A stretch of 64,000 bases of DNA from Robiginitomaculum sp. (GTDB taxonomy: Bacteria > Pseudomonadota > Alphaproteobacteria > Caulobacterales > Maricaulaceae), in NCBI GenBank assembly GCA_002733905.1, contig NVXK01000004.1, forward strand, positions 136,041-200,040. Reading direction: 5' to 3'. The translations under genes and the position numbers were made by a program. Below, piece after piece: positions 10,077 to 18,906 of the stretch. Positions within the stretch are counted from its first letter, which is position 1, and each line of letters begins with the position of its first letter. The notes under the pieces were generated by a model. That model saw nothing but the letters and a program-made list of their open reading frames with translations, had not been told where the DNA came from and made no database searches.

Positions 10077-10463
10077 ATGATTCTTAGATACACGATTTTA
10101 TATGTCGAAAATGTTCCTGCAACACTCGCGTTTTTCAACCAAGCTTTTGGAGTTGAAACAGAATTTTTGACTGAGTCCCATGATTATGGAAATCTGAAAA
10201 CGGGAGATATGAAGTTGGCTTTTTCGTCTGTTTCCCTGATGAAATCGCTTGGTAAAAACCCTAGCCCCGCAGATGCAGACGCACCAACATTTGAGATTGC
10301 GTTCGAAACGGATGATGTTGCGGCGGCTTTCCAACGTGCCAAGAATGCGGGCGCAAAAGTTATACAAGAACCCCGTGACGAACCTTGGGGACAAACAACT
10401 GCATATGTGTCGGATATTAATGGCTATTTAGTCGAGATATGCTCAGCTGTTGCAGGTGCCTAA
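10077..10463 (+). CDS. VOC family (glyoxalase/bleomycin-resistance) protein
   Basis: A 128-residue single-domain VOC protein with the two beta-alpha-beta-beta-beta modules. It begins MILRYTILYVENVPATLAFF and ends with PWGQTTAYVSDINGYLVEIC, where the final Glu is the usual metal ligand position. Family members are dioxygenases, glyoxalases or metabolite-sequestering proteins; substrate is not predictable here. A strong AGGAGA Shine-Dalgarno precedes the ATG. Its 3' end overlaps the convergent AraC gene by 21 bp. Confidence 0.87.
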   Translation: MILRYTILYVENVPATLAFFNQAFGVETEFLTESHDYGNLKTGDMKLAFSSVSLMKSLGKNPSPADADAPTFEIAFETDDVAAAFQRAKNAGAKVIQEPRDEPWGQTTAYVSDINGYLVEICSAVAGA

Positions 10464-11093
10464 CCCTGATTGGATGATGTTTTCGTGAGCAGAATTGCTT
10501 TGCCGTAAATGCCCTGGTGTGAGTTGAAACCATCGCTGAAATTCTCGCGTCATATGGGCCTGATCCGCGTAACCTTCAAGATAAGCTATTTCTGCGAGCT
10601 GTGTTGTGCTTCGCACATGACAGGCCGCGCGCCGTGCCCGTGCCAAAAGCAACCAAAATTCAGGTGGTTCAATACGCCAGTTTTGAAAACTTCTTTGCAG
10701 GGTGCGCTGGCTTACCCCAAGCATTGCTGCCGCCGCAGATACCGACTTAATTCTGCCCGACAGACATTGTATTGCGTCATGCACGGCATTTGAATGTGTG
10801 CTGTGCTCTTCAATAATGCCCTCTATATCTGCAATGTTTTCAAGGGTGTTGTTGAGGTGTTTTATAATGGATGTCTTATTGGAAATCACGCCAGGCTGAA
10901 GTCTGTATCCGGTCAATGTTACACCCGCCTCTAAATCAACTTGATATGACATATGGTCAATATCGGAAATGAAACAGTGGGGTTTTCTTTTTGGATGATA
11001 TGCGAGAATGACATCATAACACCCATCTGGGAAAACAATAGCTGTAGAGACATTATCAGAATAATGTGTCCATTTTTCCAATATGGAATTCAT
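10443..11093 (-). CDS. AraC-family helix-turn-helix regulator
   Basis: A 216-residue regulator. The N-terminal part (IVFPDGCYDVILAY ... LTGYRLQPG) resembles the beta-rich sensor of AraC proteins of the DUF6597 type. The C-terminal part is an AraC DNA-binding domain: VSAAAAMLGVSQRTLQRSFQNW, then LAEIAYLEGYADQAHMTREFQRWFQLTP. I use the ATG at 11093, preceded by AAAAGG, rather than a TTG one codon upstream. It converges on, and overlaps, the VOC gene, and is followed upstream by an NhaC-type antiporter gene on the same strand. Its target is unknown. Confidence 0.85.
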   Translation of the reverse strand: MNSILEKWTHYSDNVSTAIVFPDGCYDVILAYHPKRKPHCFISDIDHMSYQVDLEAGVTLTGYRLQPGVISNKTSIIKHLNNTLENIADIEGIIEEHSTHSNAVHDAIQCLSGRIKSVSAAAAMLGVSQRTLQRSFQNWRIEPPEFWLLLARARRAACHVRSTTQLAEIAYLEGYADQAHMTREFQRWFQLTPGHLRQSNSAHENIIQSGLGTCNS

Positions 11094-11119
11094 CAAAACA
11101 TACCTTTTACCAGATGTAT

Positions 11120-12496
11120 TTATATCATCACTATGCTGGCGATAACATAGAGCACGATTGTTATGGCGCCTGCCAAAAGGGCATAGGGGAGTTGGGTTTT
11201 GACGTGTTCAAGCAAGTCACAGCCGCTGGCAATTGCTGAGACTGCGGTCGTGTCTGAAATCGGAGAGCAATGGTCGCCAAATACGCCGCCGCCTAAAATG
11301 GCTGACAAGACGAGTGAAGGCGGTAAGCCTAAATTGTGAATGAGCGGAACGCCAATCGGGATAAGGATCGCAAATGTTCCCCATGAAGTTCCCGTGGTAA
11401 ATGACATCAAACCACCCGCGATAAATAGAATGGGGACGACGAGGACCAAGGGCAAATAATCGCTTACCATGCCTGCAATGAAGAGACCCGTTCCGAGTTC
11501 TTTTAGGCTTGCGCCAAGTGCGAGTGAAAACAAAACAATTGTGACGAGCGGTAATAATTCCCCCATGCCTTTAAAGCCCGTTTCTACGAGTTGAACATGG
11601 CTGAATTTTCGGCTCATAAGCATCATAATATAGGCGACCAAGCAGGCAAGTGCCGTTGCATATAGAACTGATTTGGAGCCACTGCCTTTGGCCATGTCGC
11701 CGCCGCCTGTCCACAACATAAACCCAATCATTCCCAGCACCATCGTTGCCAAGGGAAGAACCATATATATGGATTTTGTCGGTGGGTATTCGTGTACATA
11801 ATCTTCTGTAACGGGGGCCGCTTTGATTTCTGCATGTTTTAAAGGGCCATGAACCTTGGTGGTGATAACTGTATAAAAAACAATGATCAATGTTACGATG
11901 GCGTAGAAGTTTAGCGGCACTGTGCCCCATAATATTTGTGCAGCAGATTGTTCAAGTTCATAATCACTGAGCAAAGCCAATACATATGCACCCCACCCGT
12001 TGAGCAAAATCAAGATGCAAATAGGGGCGCTTGTACTATCAATAATATAGGCAAGGCGCGCGCGGCTCATGCCGTATTTATCAAAAAGCCCTCGTGCTAA
12101 AATTCCAGATGTGAGCACGCTTAAGTTTGATTCTATGAAGATAATGATCCCTGTTAACATTGTGAGGAGGCCAACTGAAACGCGGCCCTTTGCAAGCCCG
12201 CTGCGTATTAGTTTTTCGACCATAGCCGTTACGCCGCCTGAAACGCGAATAAAGGCGAGCAGTGCGCCGACCATTAGAGAAAAGATCAATATCCGAGCAT
12301 TGCCAGCATCGGTGAAGACTGCTGTTATCCGCTCCAAGCTGTTGATAAAACCAGTTAAAGGAAGCGAGACACTTGGTTGAGAAATTAAAAGTAACTCCGA
12401 GGTCAAAATTGCTAGAAATAGTGCGAGTATCACTTCTTTGCGCCATAATACGATTATGATCGCTACAATCGGTGGTAATATCGTGAGCCAACTCAT
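11120..12496 (-). CDS. NhaC-family Na+/H+ antiporter
   Basis: A 458-residue inner-membrane protein with about 11 hydrophobic segments, of the NhaC ion-transporter family. The diagnostic motif near the end is FGDHCSPISDTTAVSAIASGCDLLEHVKTQLPY. Also present are LTGIIIFIESNLSVLTSG and FTTGTSWGTFAILIPIG. I start at ATG 12496, preceded by AAGGGGAA; the upstream TTG lacks a ribosome binding site. Family members exchange Na+ for H+, or organic acids such as malate/lactate (MleN-type). It diverges from an SSS Na+ symporter across a 171-bp spacer containing a perfect palindrome, so the two may be co-regulated. A role in maintaining Na+ for the symporter, or in exporting an acid, is inference. Confidence 0.87.
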   Translation of the reverse strand: MSWLTILPPIVAIIIVLWRKEVILALFLAILTSELLLISQPSVSLPLTGFINSLERITAVFTDAGNARILIFSLMVGALLAFIRVSGGVTAMVEKLIRSGLAKGRVSVGLLTMLTGIIIFIESNLSVLTSGILARGLFDKYGMSRARLAYIIDSTSAPICILILLNGWGAYVLALLSDYELEQSAAQILWGTVPLNFYAIVTLIIVFYTVITTKVHGPLKHAEIKAAPVTEDYVHEYPPTKSIYMVLPLATMVLGMIGFMLWTGGGDMAKGSGSKSVLYATALACLVAYIMMLMSRKFSHVQLVETGFKGMGELLPLVTIVLFSLALGASLKELGTGLFIAGMVSDYLPLVLVVPILFIAGGLMSFTTGTSWGTFAILIPIGVPLIHNLGLPPSLVLSAILGGGVFGDHCSPISDTTAVSAIASGCDLLEHVKTQLPYALLAGAITIVLYVIASIVMI

Positions 12497-12588
12497 CTCT
12501 GCATTCCCCTTTAATCGTATTCTCAAAATAGCGCATTCAATGGCGCGTAAGAGTATTAGATTGCTATAATGATAAGGGCTTTATTGCA

Positions 12589-12608
12589 ATACCAATTTGA
12601 ATTGGTAT
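12589..12608. promoter_or_regulatory. Perfect inverted repeat, candidate GntR operator
   Basis: ATACCAATT-TG-AATTGGTAT is a 9-bp perfect inverted repeat with a 2-bp centre. It lies in the divergent spacer between the NhaC-type and SSS genes. Half-sites of the same sequence recur in the promoters at 22.6-22.7 kb and 28.5 kb. The TGGT...ACCA architecture resembles operators of GlcNAc-responsive GntR regulators (DasR/NagR type). It overlaps a possible -35 (TTGAAT) for the SSS gene. Binding by the GntR protein encoded at 30766-31509 is inferred. Confidence 0.5.
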
Positions 12609-12667
12609 ATATACAAGTCATAAAAGTATAAATGTTTTTAAGCGTATGAATTTGGGGAATGATAAGA

Positions 12668-14239
12668 ATGGCCGAGAGCTTTACATTATTAGATTGGATT
12701 ATAATAGGCGGTTATGTGGGACTGCTCTTTGCTGTGGGGTGGCTGTTCTCTCGGCGGAAGTCTGAGAATGCGCGAGATTATTTTTTAGGCGGGAATACGA
12801 TGCCGTATTGGGTTGTGGCCATTTCTGTTTTGGCGACGTCTCAATCCGCAGCCACATTTTTAGGAGGGCCAGACCAAGGGTATCGTGGAAATTATACGTA
12901 TTTAGCAACAAATATTGGTACGATTATTGCTGCACTTTTCGTTGCTAAAATACTCATCCCAAAATTTTATCAGCTTAAAGTGACAACAGTTTATGAGCTT
13001 CTCGCAGACAGGTTTAATGAAAACACCAAACGGGCCGCAGGAGGGATGTATTTAATCGGGCGTGTATTTGCCAGTGGTTCCAGATTGTACTTGGCAGCGA
13101 TTGCGGTTTCTATGATTTTGTTTTCAAATATTGATGCCAGTAGCATCGTTATTTCCGCATTCCTTATGATGGTTTTAGGGTTTCTGATAACATTTTCAGG
13201 GGGCATAAAATCTGTTATCTGGAGCGATTTAATCCAGTTTGTTATTTATGGCGGTACGGCGCTGGCTGTTTTAATTATCCTTTGGAATTCTATTCCTGCG
13301 AGTGGAACTGAAATTCTCAATGGATTAAAACATGCACCAGACGGGCAAAATAAACTTAAGTTTTTTGATTTTAGTTTCGATTTTTCAAAACCTTTTGCGC
13401 TGATGTCCATTCTGACGGGTATGACCTTATTGTCGATTGCAAGTTTTGGCATGGATCAAGATATGACCCAACGTGTGCTGAGTTGTAAAAATGAAAAAGA
13501 AGGTGGACGGGCTCTGTTGATCGCGGCCTTTATTACAATCCCCGTGGTTTGGGTGTTTGTGTCTATTGGTCAGCTTTTGCATGTATTTTATGAACGCCCT
13601 GATTTGATGGGCGAGGGTATTACCAGTGCAGCGGGGCGCACGTTTGAGGGCGAAAAAATTACGGTTTTCATGCACTATATTCTTGGTGAGCTTCCTGCTG
13701 GAATGAGGGGACTTGTCACGGTCGGTGTTATCGCGGCGGCGGTTTCAACCATTAATTCAGGGCTGAATTCCATGTCATCGGTTATTGTTGAAGATTTTTA
13801 CCGCCCGTGGCGGAATAGACGCGGTATAGATACGGCAGAAAAACATTTTGTACGCGCAGGGCAAGTGTCTATGGGCGTGGTAGGCTTAGCTCTATTCCTT
13901 ATGTCCGTTTTGTGCTTTTATTGGCAAAGGTATTCAGAAATGCCGCTCCTCGATTTTGCACTCTCTGTGATGGTATTCTCTTATTCTGGGCTTTTAGGCG
14001 TTTATTTCACCGTGATTTTTACAAAACGAGGCTCGCATTTGTCTGTGCTTTTAGCTTTGGCGGTAGGTTTTTTGGTGACGCTTCTCTTGCAAGATTACAT
14101 CATTGATACGCTGCACCTGCCCGAGAGTTGGAAGCATTTGGCTTTCTCATGGAAGCTTTGTATCGGTACGCTTATCGCGTTTTTGGTATGTGTGGCTGGT
14201 AATGATCAGCAAGTGAAGAGTTTGGGGGATGTAAAATGA
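12668..14239 (+). CDS. Sodium:solute symporter (SSS family)
   Basis: A 523-residue inner-membrane transporter of the SSS family with about 13-14 membrane segments. Typical features are the ARDYFLGGNTMPYWVVAISVLATSQSAATFLGGPDQGY stretch (SSS sodium-site region), GGIKSVIWSDLIQF and AAVSTINSGLNSMSS. I start at ATG 12668, where GGGGA sits 9 nt upstream; an in-frame ATG at 12659 is too close to that sequence. The stop overlaps the start of the next gene by 4 bp (ATGA), so they are translationally coupled. Because of its neighbours, import of a sugar or peptide released from cell wall is plausible, but substrate is inferred only from context. Confidence 0.9.
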   Translation: MAESFTLLDWIIIGGYVGLLFAVGWLFSRRKSENARDYFLGGNTMPYWVVAISVLATSQSAATFLGGPDQGYRGNYTYLATNIGTIIAALFVAKILIPKFYQLKVTTVYELLADRFNENTKRAAGGMYLIGRVFASGSRLYLAAIAVSMILFSNIDASSIVISAFLMMVLGFLITFSGGIKSVIWSDLIQFVIYGGTALAVLIILWNSIPASGTEILNGLKHAPDGQNKLKFFDFSFDFSKPFALMSILTGMTLLSIASFGMDQDMTQRVLSCKNEKEGGRALLIAAFITIPVVWVFVSIGQLLHVFYERPDLMGEGITSAAGRTFEGEKITVFMHYILGELPAGMRGLVTVGVIAAAVSTINSGLNSMSSVIVEDFYRPWRNRRGIDTAEKHFVRAGQVSMGVVGLALFLMSVLCFYWQRYSEMPLLDFALSVMVFSYSGLLGVYFTVIFTKRGSHLSVLLALAVGFLVTLLLQDYIIDTLHLPESWKHLAFSWKLCIGTLIAFLVCVAGNDQQVKSLGDVK

Positions 14240-15870
14240 GACAGTATATAGGTTTTCGCCATTTCATTACTTTGCTCGCCTTCGGCGGCGCTGTGACGGG
14301 CGTGTCTGCATATGCACAGCTCGCACAACCTGTAGAATCTCCGCCTAAATCAATTTCGGGATTAAGTGACGCGAAGCTTAGGGCGATTGCGAATGGCGCG
14401 GTGCAGGCATTTGACACGCCTGGCTTGGCGCTTGGGATTGTGCAAGGGGGGCAGGTTAGGTTTGTTGATGGTTTTGGTCAGCGTGATATTGAACATAACA
14501 AATCGGTCGACGCAGATACATTGTTTCGTATTGCCTCAACCACCAAAGCATTCACATCTGCGGCCTTGGCGATTTTGGTTGATGAGGGTATTTTGCATTG
14601 GGATGATAAAGTCATCGATTTCCTGCCGGGGTTTCGGATGTCCGATGCATGGGTAACGCGAGAATTTACGATACGTGATTTGCTTACGCATCGCAGTGGA
14701 CTTGGGCGCGGAGCGGGCGATCTTATGCTTTGGCCAGAACCATCAGGATTTACGCGCGATGAAATCATATTTAATTTGCGTTACCTTAAACCTGTGACAA
14801 GTTTTCGGAGCCGATATGCCTATGATAATTTATTGTATATTGTCGCGGGTGAAGTCGTGGCAAAGGCCAGTAAAAGCACATGGGAAGAATTTGTGCAGAC
14901 ACGAATTTTAGATCCCTTGCATATGAAGTGTTTTTCGGGAAAAATTCGAAAGTCAAAGCTTGAAAATGTGGCTATACCTTATGGATTTATTGAAGAGAAA
15001 ATTCAATCTATACCCCGTAATAAAATTGATGGGTCAGTGACAGCCTCTGCTCCTGCGGGCGGGTTGGTTTGCAATGTACGTGGCATGAATACATGGATGC
15101 TTACTATGCTTGGGGGCGGGGCTGGGCCTAATGGCCAACGTATCTTTAGCAAAGCCGTTCGTGATGAAATGTGGAAATCTCAAACGATACTGAGTGTATC
15201 TGCCTCTGAGAGAAAGTTGGATAACACCCATTTCAAAACCTATGCTTTGGGATGGCGTAAAGAAGACATGCATGGCTATGAGGTCATATCACACACAGGT
15301 ACATTATCGGGTATGCAGGCCTATTTGGCTCTGGTGCCAGAGCTTGATTTAGGGGTGATTATTTTAAATAATGGTTCCAATTATGGTGCGCGTAATTCTG
15401 TTATGCAAAGCGTGTTGAAAGCTTATATGGGGCAAGAAAAGCAAGATTGGGTTGACTATTATGCTACGCGTCAGAAAGACGCCGCTGAACGCCGCAAACT
15501 GGTCGCAAGTAATGATAATGCTTCTGACGGAGGTAGTTGGAAAGGTTCTGGAAAAGTCCTGCGGCCACTTACTGACTATAGTGGTCTTTATCAAGATGCG
15601 TGGTTTGGTAAAGTTGACATAAAAAACGGGGCAAATGGTTTACGTTTTCGTTCTCACAAGTCAAAAAACATGGTGGGTAGGCTTGAGCCTTTCGATCAAA
15701 ATACATTCATTGTACGCTGGGATAACAGAGGGTTTGGCGCGGATGCCTATGCACGGTTTGAGACGAATTTTAAAGGTGTGATTTCTGGTATCACGATGCG
15801 CCATGTTGATCCAAATGCAGACTTTAGCTTTGACTTTCAAGATTTGAATTTCGAGCGACTTAGTGAATGA
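14236..15870 (+). CDS. Exported serine beta-lactamase-fold hydrolase (class C / DD-peptidase-like)
   Basis: A 544-residue periplasmic protein. It has a signal peptide to about residue 28 (VSAYAQ). The beta-lactamase domain spans about 45-400. The nucleophile motif STTK is at 101-104, the second motif YDN at 196-198 and the third HTG at 353-355. RDLLTHRSGLG is the usual family stretch. The C-terminal 100 residues look like the DUF3471 accessory domain. This superfamily includes class C beta-lactamases, D-aminopeptidases, DD-carboxypeptidases and esterases. Long proteins with this tail are rarely true beta-lactamases. Coupled to the SSS symporter gene and beside a D-aminoacylase gene, it may act on D-amino-acid peptides (inference). 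Confidence 0.88.
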   Translation: MRQYIGFRHFITLLAFGGAVTGVSAYAQLAQPVESPPKSISGLSDAKLRAIANGAVQAFDTPGLALGIVQGGQVRFVDGFGQRDIEHNKSVDADTLFRIASTTKAFTSAALAILVDEGILHWDDKVIDFLPGFRMSDAWVTREFTIRDLLTHRSGLGRGAGDLMLWPEPSGFTRDEIIFNLRYLKPVTSFRSRYAYDNLLYIVAGEVVAKASKSTWEEFVQTRILDPLHMKCFSGKIRKSKLENVAIPYGFIEEKIQSIPRNKIDGSVTASAPAGGLVCNVRGMNTWMLTMLGGGAGPNGQRIFSKAVRDEMWKSQTILSVSASERKLDNTHFKTYALGWRKEDMHGYEVISHTGTLSGMQAYLALVPELDLGVIILNNGSNYGARNSVMQSVLKAYMGQEKQDWVDYYATRQKDAAERRKLVASNDNASDGGSWKGSGKVLRPLTDYSGLYQDAWFGKVDIKNGANGLRFRSHKSKNMVGRLEPFDQNTFIVRWDNRGFGADAYARFETNFKGVISGITMRHVDPNADFSFDFQDLNFERLSE

Positions 15871-15888
15871 TCTAAGTCAGATCGAGTG

Positions 15889-17457
15889 TCAGTCATTCCT
15901 ATGTTTTCGCAAACTACGCCCATAATTGGGGGTTGTGGATTTTTCGGATGTATCGGCAATTTTCCCATTGACGATTACGGCGTCAAAGCCTGAAGGTTGC
16001 GCGTAAATATCTGTCCAATTAGTGCCTGCTTTTACATGCTTAAGGTCGATCACTAAAATATCTGCGGCCAAACCTGCTTTTAAAATTCCGCGCGATTTTA
16101 GCCCGAATGTTTGCGCTGTAAGGCTGCTCATTTTATGTATGGCCAATTCGATAGAGAGGAGCTTGTCGCGCACGACATATTCTTCGAGTATTTTGGGAAA
16201 TGATCCAAATGAACGCGGATGACGCATGGTTGGGCTGCCATCTGAGGAAATGGAAATATCGGGCGCTGTAATAAATGCATTTTGTGTTTCTTTGGTCATA
16301 ATGAAATGTGCCGTTGATGGGCCGCTATGTCCAAAATCTATGATAAGCTCTTCTGGGCGCTTTCCTGTAATGTTCGCAACATCTTGCAGGGTTTTTCCTG
16401 CGTATTGACCTCTGGAAATGAGAATGGCGTCAGGGCCGTTACGGCGTTTGATTTTTGCGCGTAGGAAAAGTTCAAACTCTTCACGACGGTTTTTTACGGC
16501 CTCGTTAAATTCGCTCTTTCGTTTGGCCCATTCAGGGTAGAGGTAAATCATACTGCCAAAGCTTGCGAGATAAGGATAGACATCAGCGCTAACGGTCATG
16601 CCGTCTTGTCTTGCATCTCTAATTTGCTTTAGAATATCCTCCCCCTGTGTACGGGTTTTACCGTATACGACTTTAATATGGGTGATGTTTACACGTGCAA
16701 AACGGCCTTGTTTAATGACTTCCTCAACAGATTGCGCGACTTTGTCATCATCTTCGTTACGTATATGGCTTGAGATAATTCCGTCATATGCGCCTACAAT
16801 TTTTGCTAAACCATTTAGCTCGTTTTCGTCTGCATAGCGGCCTGGTAAATATTCAAGCCCTGTGCTCAACCCATAGGCGCCTTGCTCCATCGCGCTCTTG
16901 AGTAGTGCTTCCATCTTGCCTTGTTCTTGCTGGGTGACTTTGTTTTTTTCGCCACCACCAGACCGTAGCCGAAGTGATCCATGCCCAACTAAAGCTGCAA
17001 TATTGGGCCCCGTGCCATGGTTGTCTATGGCAGCAAGCCAGTTCGTAAAGCTCATTTCGTTGTTCGGGCTAGAACCGTCTTGGCCTAAAATAACGGTCGT
17101 GACGCCTTGGCGTAAAAAGTTCTTTAAGTAATCATTGTTGTCTTGCAAAGGGGCCCCGTGGGCGTGAGCATCGATAAACCCAGGTGTGACAATTTTATGT
17201 TTGGCGTCTAATATCTGTATGGCTCGGGTTTTAGTTTGATCCGTTTTACCTACAAATGCGATCTGGCTATCGCGTACAAGCACATCGCCTTTATATGGAG
17301 GTTTTCCTGTACCGTCTACAATCATACCACCATGAATGTAGAGGTCATATTCAAGCGCGTAATTGGGCGTGTTTCGCTCTACTGCTATGTCCTTTTGACT
17401 ACATGAGCTGAGGGAAAATAATCCTAAAAATACCAGAGTTTGAAGTATGAATTTCAT
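15889..17457 (-). CDS. N-acyl-D-amino-acid deacylase-like amidohydrolase, lipoprotein
   Basis: A 522-residue amidohydrolase of the D-aminoacylase group. The N-terminus ends in the lipobox LSSC (Cys19), so it is a membrane-anchored lipoprotein. Catalytic-domain features include VTPGFIDAHAHGAP (metal-binding His pair), STGLEYLPGRYADENEL, IISSHIRNEDD, ITHIKV and the late SSDGSP (catalytic Asp region). The tail ...YGRSLRK resembles the GRVLRR ending of the family. Known members remove N-acyl groups from D-amino acids or hydrolyse D-glutamate derivatives. It is the last gene of the amidase-dipeptidase-DUF819-NlpC/P60 operon, 25 bp downstream of the NlpC gene. This suggests it finishes digestion of D-amino-acid-containing wall fragments. 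Confidence 0.88.
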   Translation of the reverse strand: MKFILQTLVFLGLFSLSSCSQKDIAVERNTPNYALEYDLYIHGGMIVDGTGKPPYKGDVLVRDSQIAFVGKTDQTKTRAIQILDAKHKIVTPGFIDAHAHGAPLQDNNDYLKNFLRQGVTTVILGQDGSSPNNEMSFTNWLAAIDNHGTGPNIAALVGHGSLRLRSGGGEKNKVTQQEQGKMEALLKSAMEQGAYGLSTGLEYLPGRYADENELNGLAKIVGAYDGIISSHIRNEDDDKVAQSVEEVIKQGRFARVNITHIKVVYGKTRTQGEDILKQIRDARQDGMTVSADVYPYLASFGSMIYLYPEWAKRKSEFNEAVKNRREEFELFLRAKIKRRNGPDAILISRGQYAGKTLQDVANITGKRPEELIIDFGHSGPSTAHFIMTKETQNAFITAPDISISSDGSPTMRHPRSFGSFPKILEEYVVRDKLLSIELAIHKMSSLTAQTFGLKSRGILKAGLAADILVIDLKHVKAGTNWTDIYAQPSGFDAVIVNGKIADTSEKSTTPNYGRSLRKHRND

Positions 17458-17482
17458 GAATAAACTCTCTCGTCATGCAAAA

Positions 17483-18898
17483 TTATTTTATGGTCTTAAT
17501 TGTAGAGGCGCGGTCTAAATATGAGTGTTCTGGATTACTCTGTAAGGGGAGTAGCGGTGTGACAGATACGCCGTTCAATATCCCTTTATAGAGTGTGCCG
17601 TCAGCTTGCAAATACCCCATCCCATGTACATCGTGAATGACATAGGGCTTTCCATCCGAATGCCCCAATAGCATCATAACATGGCCAGGAATGTAAATCA
17701 GATCACCAGGTTGGCCTTGTTTTAATCTGTCAATTTTGTCTTGGCGTAGAGCGTCTTTGTCATAGCGCGCATTGATGCCAATTTCGCTACGGCCTTGGTC
17801 ACCAGAGTTTCGGGGGAGTTTTATCCCAAATGATTTGTAAACTTCGGAAACGAACCCTGTGCAATCACGGCCATTAAAGCGGTGTCCCCAACCATAACGC
17901 TCCCCTAGGAATTTGAATGATTGTTTGAGGATATTTTCTTGTGTAAAGGGTAAATAGCCTACATGCACATCGTCTTTGCGGGCAATCAGTGCGTGTTTAA
18001 AATCCAAACTTCCATCGTCATTGCGTATAGGCAGAAGTACCATATGGCTTAGATACGGATTTTGGCCATATAGGTTATGTTGTAAACTCTCTGGGCGTGA
18101 TAAAGGAATTTTTGTTCCCATATCCAACTGTAATTCCGAAACTTTGGCGACTTCAGGGTTGTAAACTGTCGAGACTTTATCACCCGTGATGATGAGGAAT
18201 GTATCGGAATTTGCATATTTGAAAACCTGTTCACGTGAACCCATAGCAATGTCTTCGACGGGGGCCCAAGCAATATAATTATAGGATTGAACAAGAACCC
18301 ATTTCCCGTCGTTGCTTTCATGCAATACGGCAAGGGCGTCTCCGGGGAAAAGAACGCTTTCTTGAAAGCGCTCAATGTCACGGTCATCTGCATTTTCGCT
18401 AAATAACAAATCAGACGTGGGGTAGGTACGAATGGAGGTACGCCGTACTGTCAAAGCAAATTTGACGGGGTTGGTGGGGTGAATGGCGTCCAAATTTAAT
18501 GCGTCTTCGTAACGTGCAAAATCAATGTCGGTTACAGGTGTGCCATCTGTGAAAATACGGGGAAATTTCGGGACGTTACTGATAGAGCGTATGCGCGATA
18601 TGAGTTCGTCTTTTGAGAGCGTGCTTGGTTGGGATTCAATGTCATATAATGATGGGTCTTGCGCCGTGTTGGTTTCGTTGAACGTTTGGATGTCCTGTGC
18701 ACTCATGATCACATTTCGTATAGTGAGCTTGTCAATCCAATAATCTGCTGACAGATGTTTTTCAGAGACGCCAATGACGTCTGACACAAAGCTATCTTCA
18801 AAACCTAAATCACTTGTTTGGGGGTGATGGGAAGAGGGCGCACATGACGTCATTAGCATAGCCATAGTCCCGCACAGAAAACCGATTTTTATGTTCAT
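17483..18898 (-). CDS. SH3b-NlpC/P60 endopeptidase lipoprotein
   Basis: A 471-residue lipoprotein (lipobox MTSC, Cys19). The order is: an N-terminal stabilising domain (about 45-140), two SH3b-like domains (about 145-215 and 225-320), and a C-terminal NlpC/P60 domain. Catalytic Cys346 is in FNGRDCTGFVSE, and the catalytic His is 406 in GDLIYIPGHVMM. This architecture is that of gamma-D-glutamyl-L-diamino-acid endopeptidases such as YkfC, which cut D-Glu from meso-Dap in muropeptides with a free L-Ala end. I start at ATG 18898, preceded by GAGG. An in-frame ATG at 18910 overlaps the DUF819 stop but lacks a ribosome binding site. It sits between DUF819 and D-aminoacylase genes in one operon. 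Confidence 0.9.
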   Translation of the reverse strand: MNIKIGFLCGTMAMLMTSCAPSSHHPQTSDLGFEDSFVSDVIGVSEKHLSADYWIDKLTIRNVIMSAQDIQTFNETNTAQDPSLYDIESQPSTLSKDELISRIRSISNVPKFPRIFTDGTPVTDIDFARYEDALNLDAIHPTNPVKFALTVRRTSIRTYPTSDLLFSENADDRDIERFQESVLFPGDALAVLHESNDGKWVLVQSYNYIAWAPVEDIAMGSREQVFKYANSDTFLIITGDKVSTVYNPEVAKVSELQLDMGTKIPLSRPESLQHNLYGQNPYLSHMVLLPIRNDDGSLDFKHALIARKDDVHVGYLPFTQENILKQSFKFLGERYGWGHRFNGRDCTGFVSEVYKSFGIKLPRNSGDQGRSEIGINARYDKDALRQDKIDRLKQGQPGDLIYIPGHVMMLLGHSDGKPYVIHDVHGMGYLQADGTLYKGILNGVSVTPLLPLQSNPEHSYLDRASTIKTIK

Positions 18899-18906
18899 AA
18901 TAGGCC

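Noticed and set aside
14236..15870. Antibiotic-resistance beta-lactamase
   Set aside because: The STTK/YDN/HTG motifs fit the broad serine hydrolase superfamily; the long C-terminal domain and wall-degradation context argue against a resistance enzyme.
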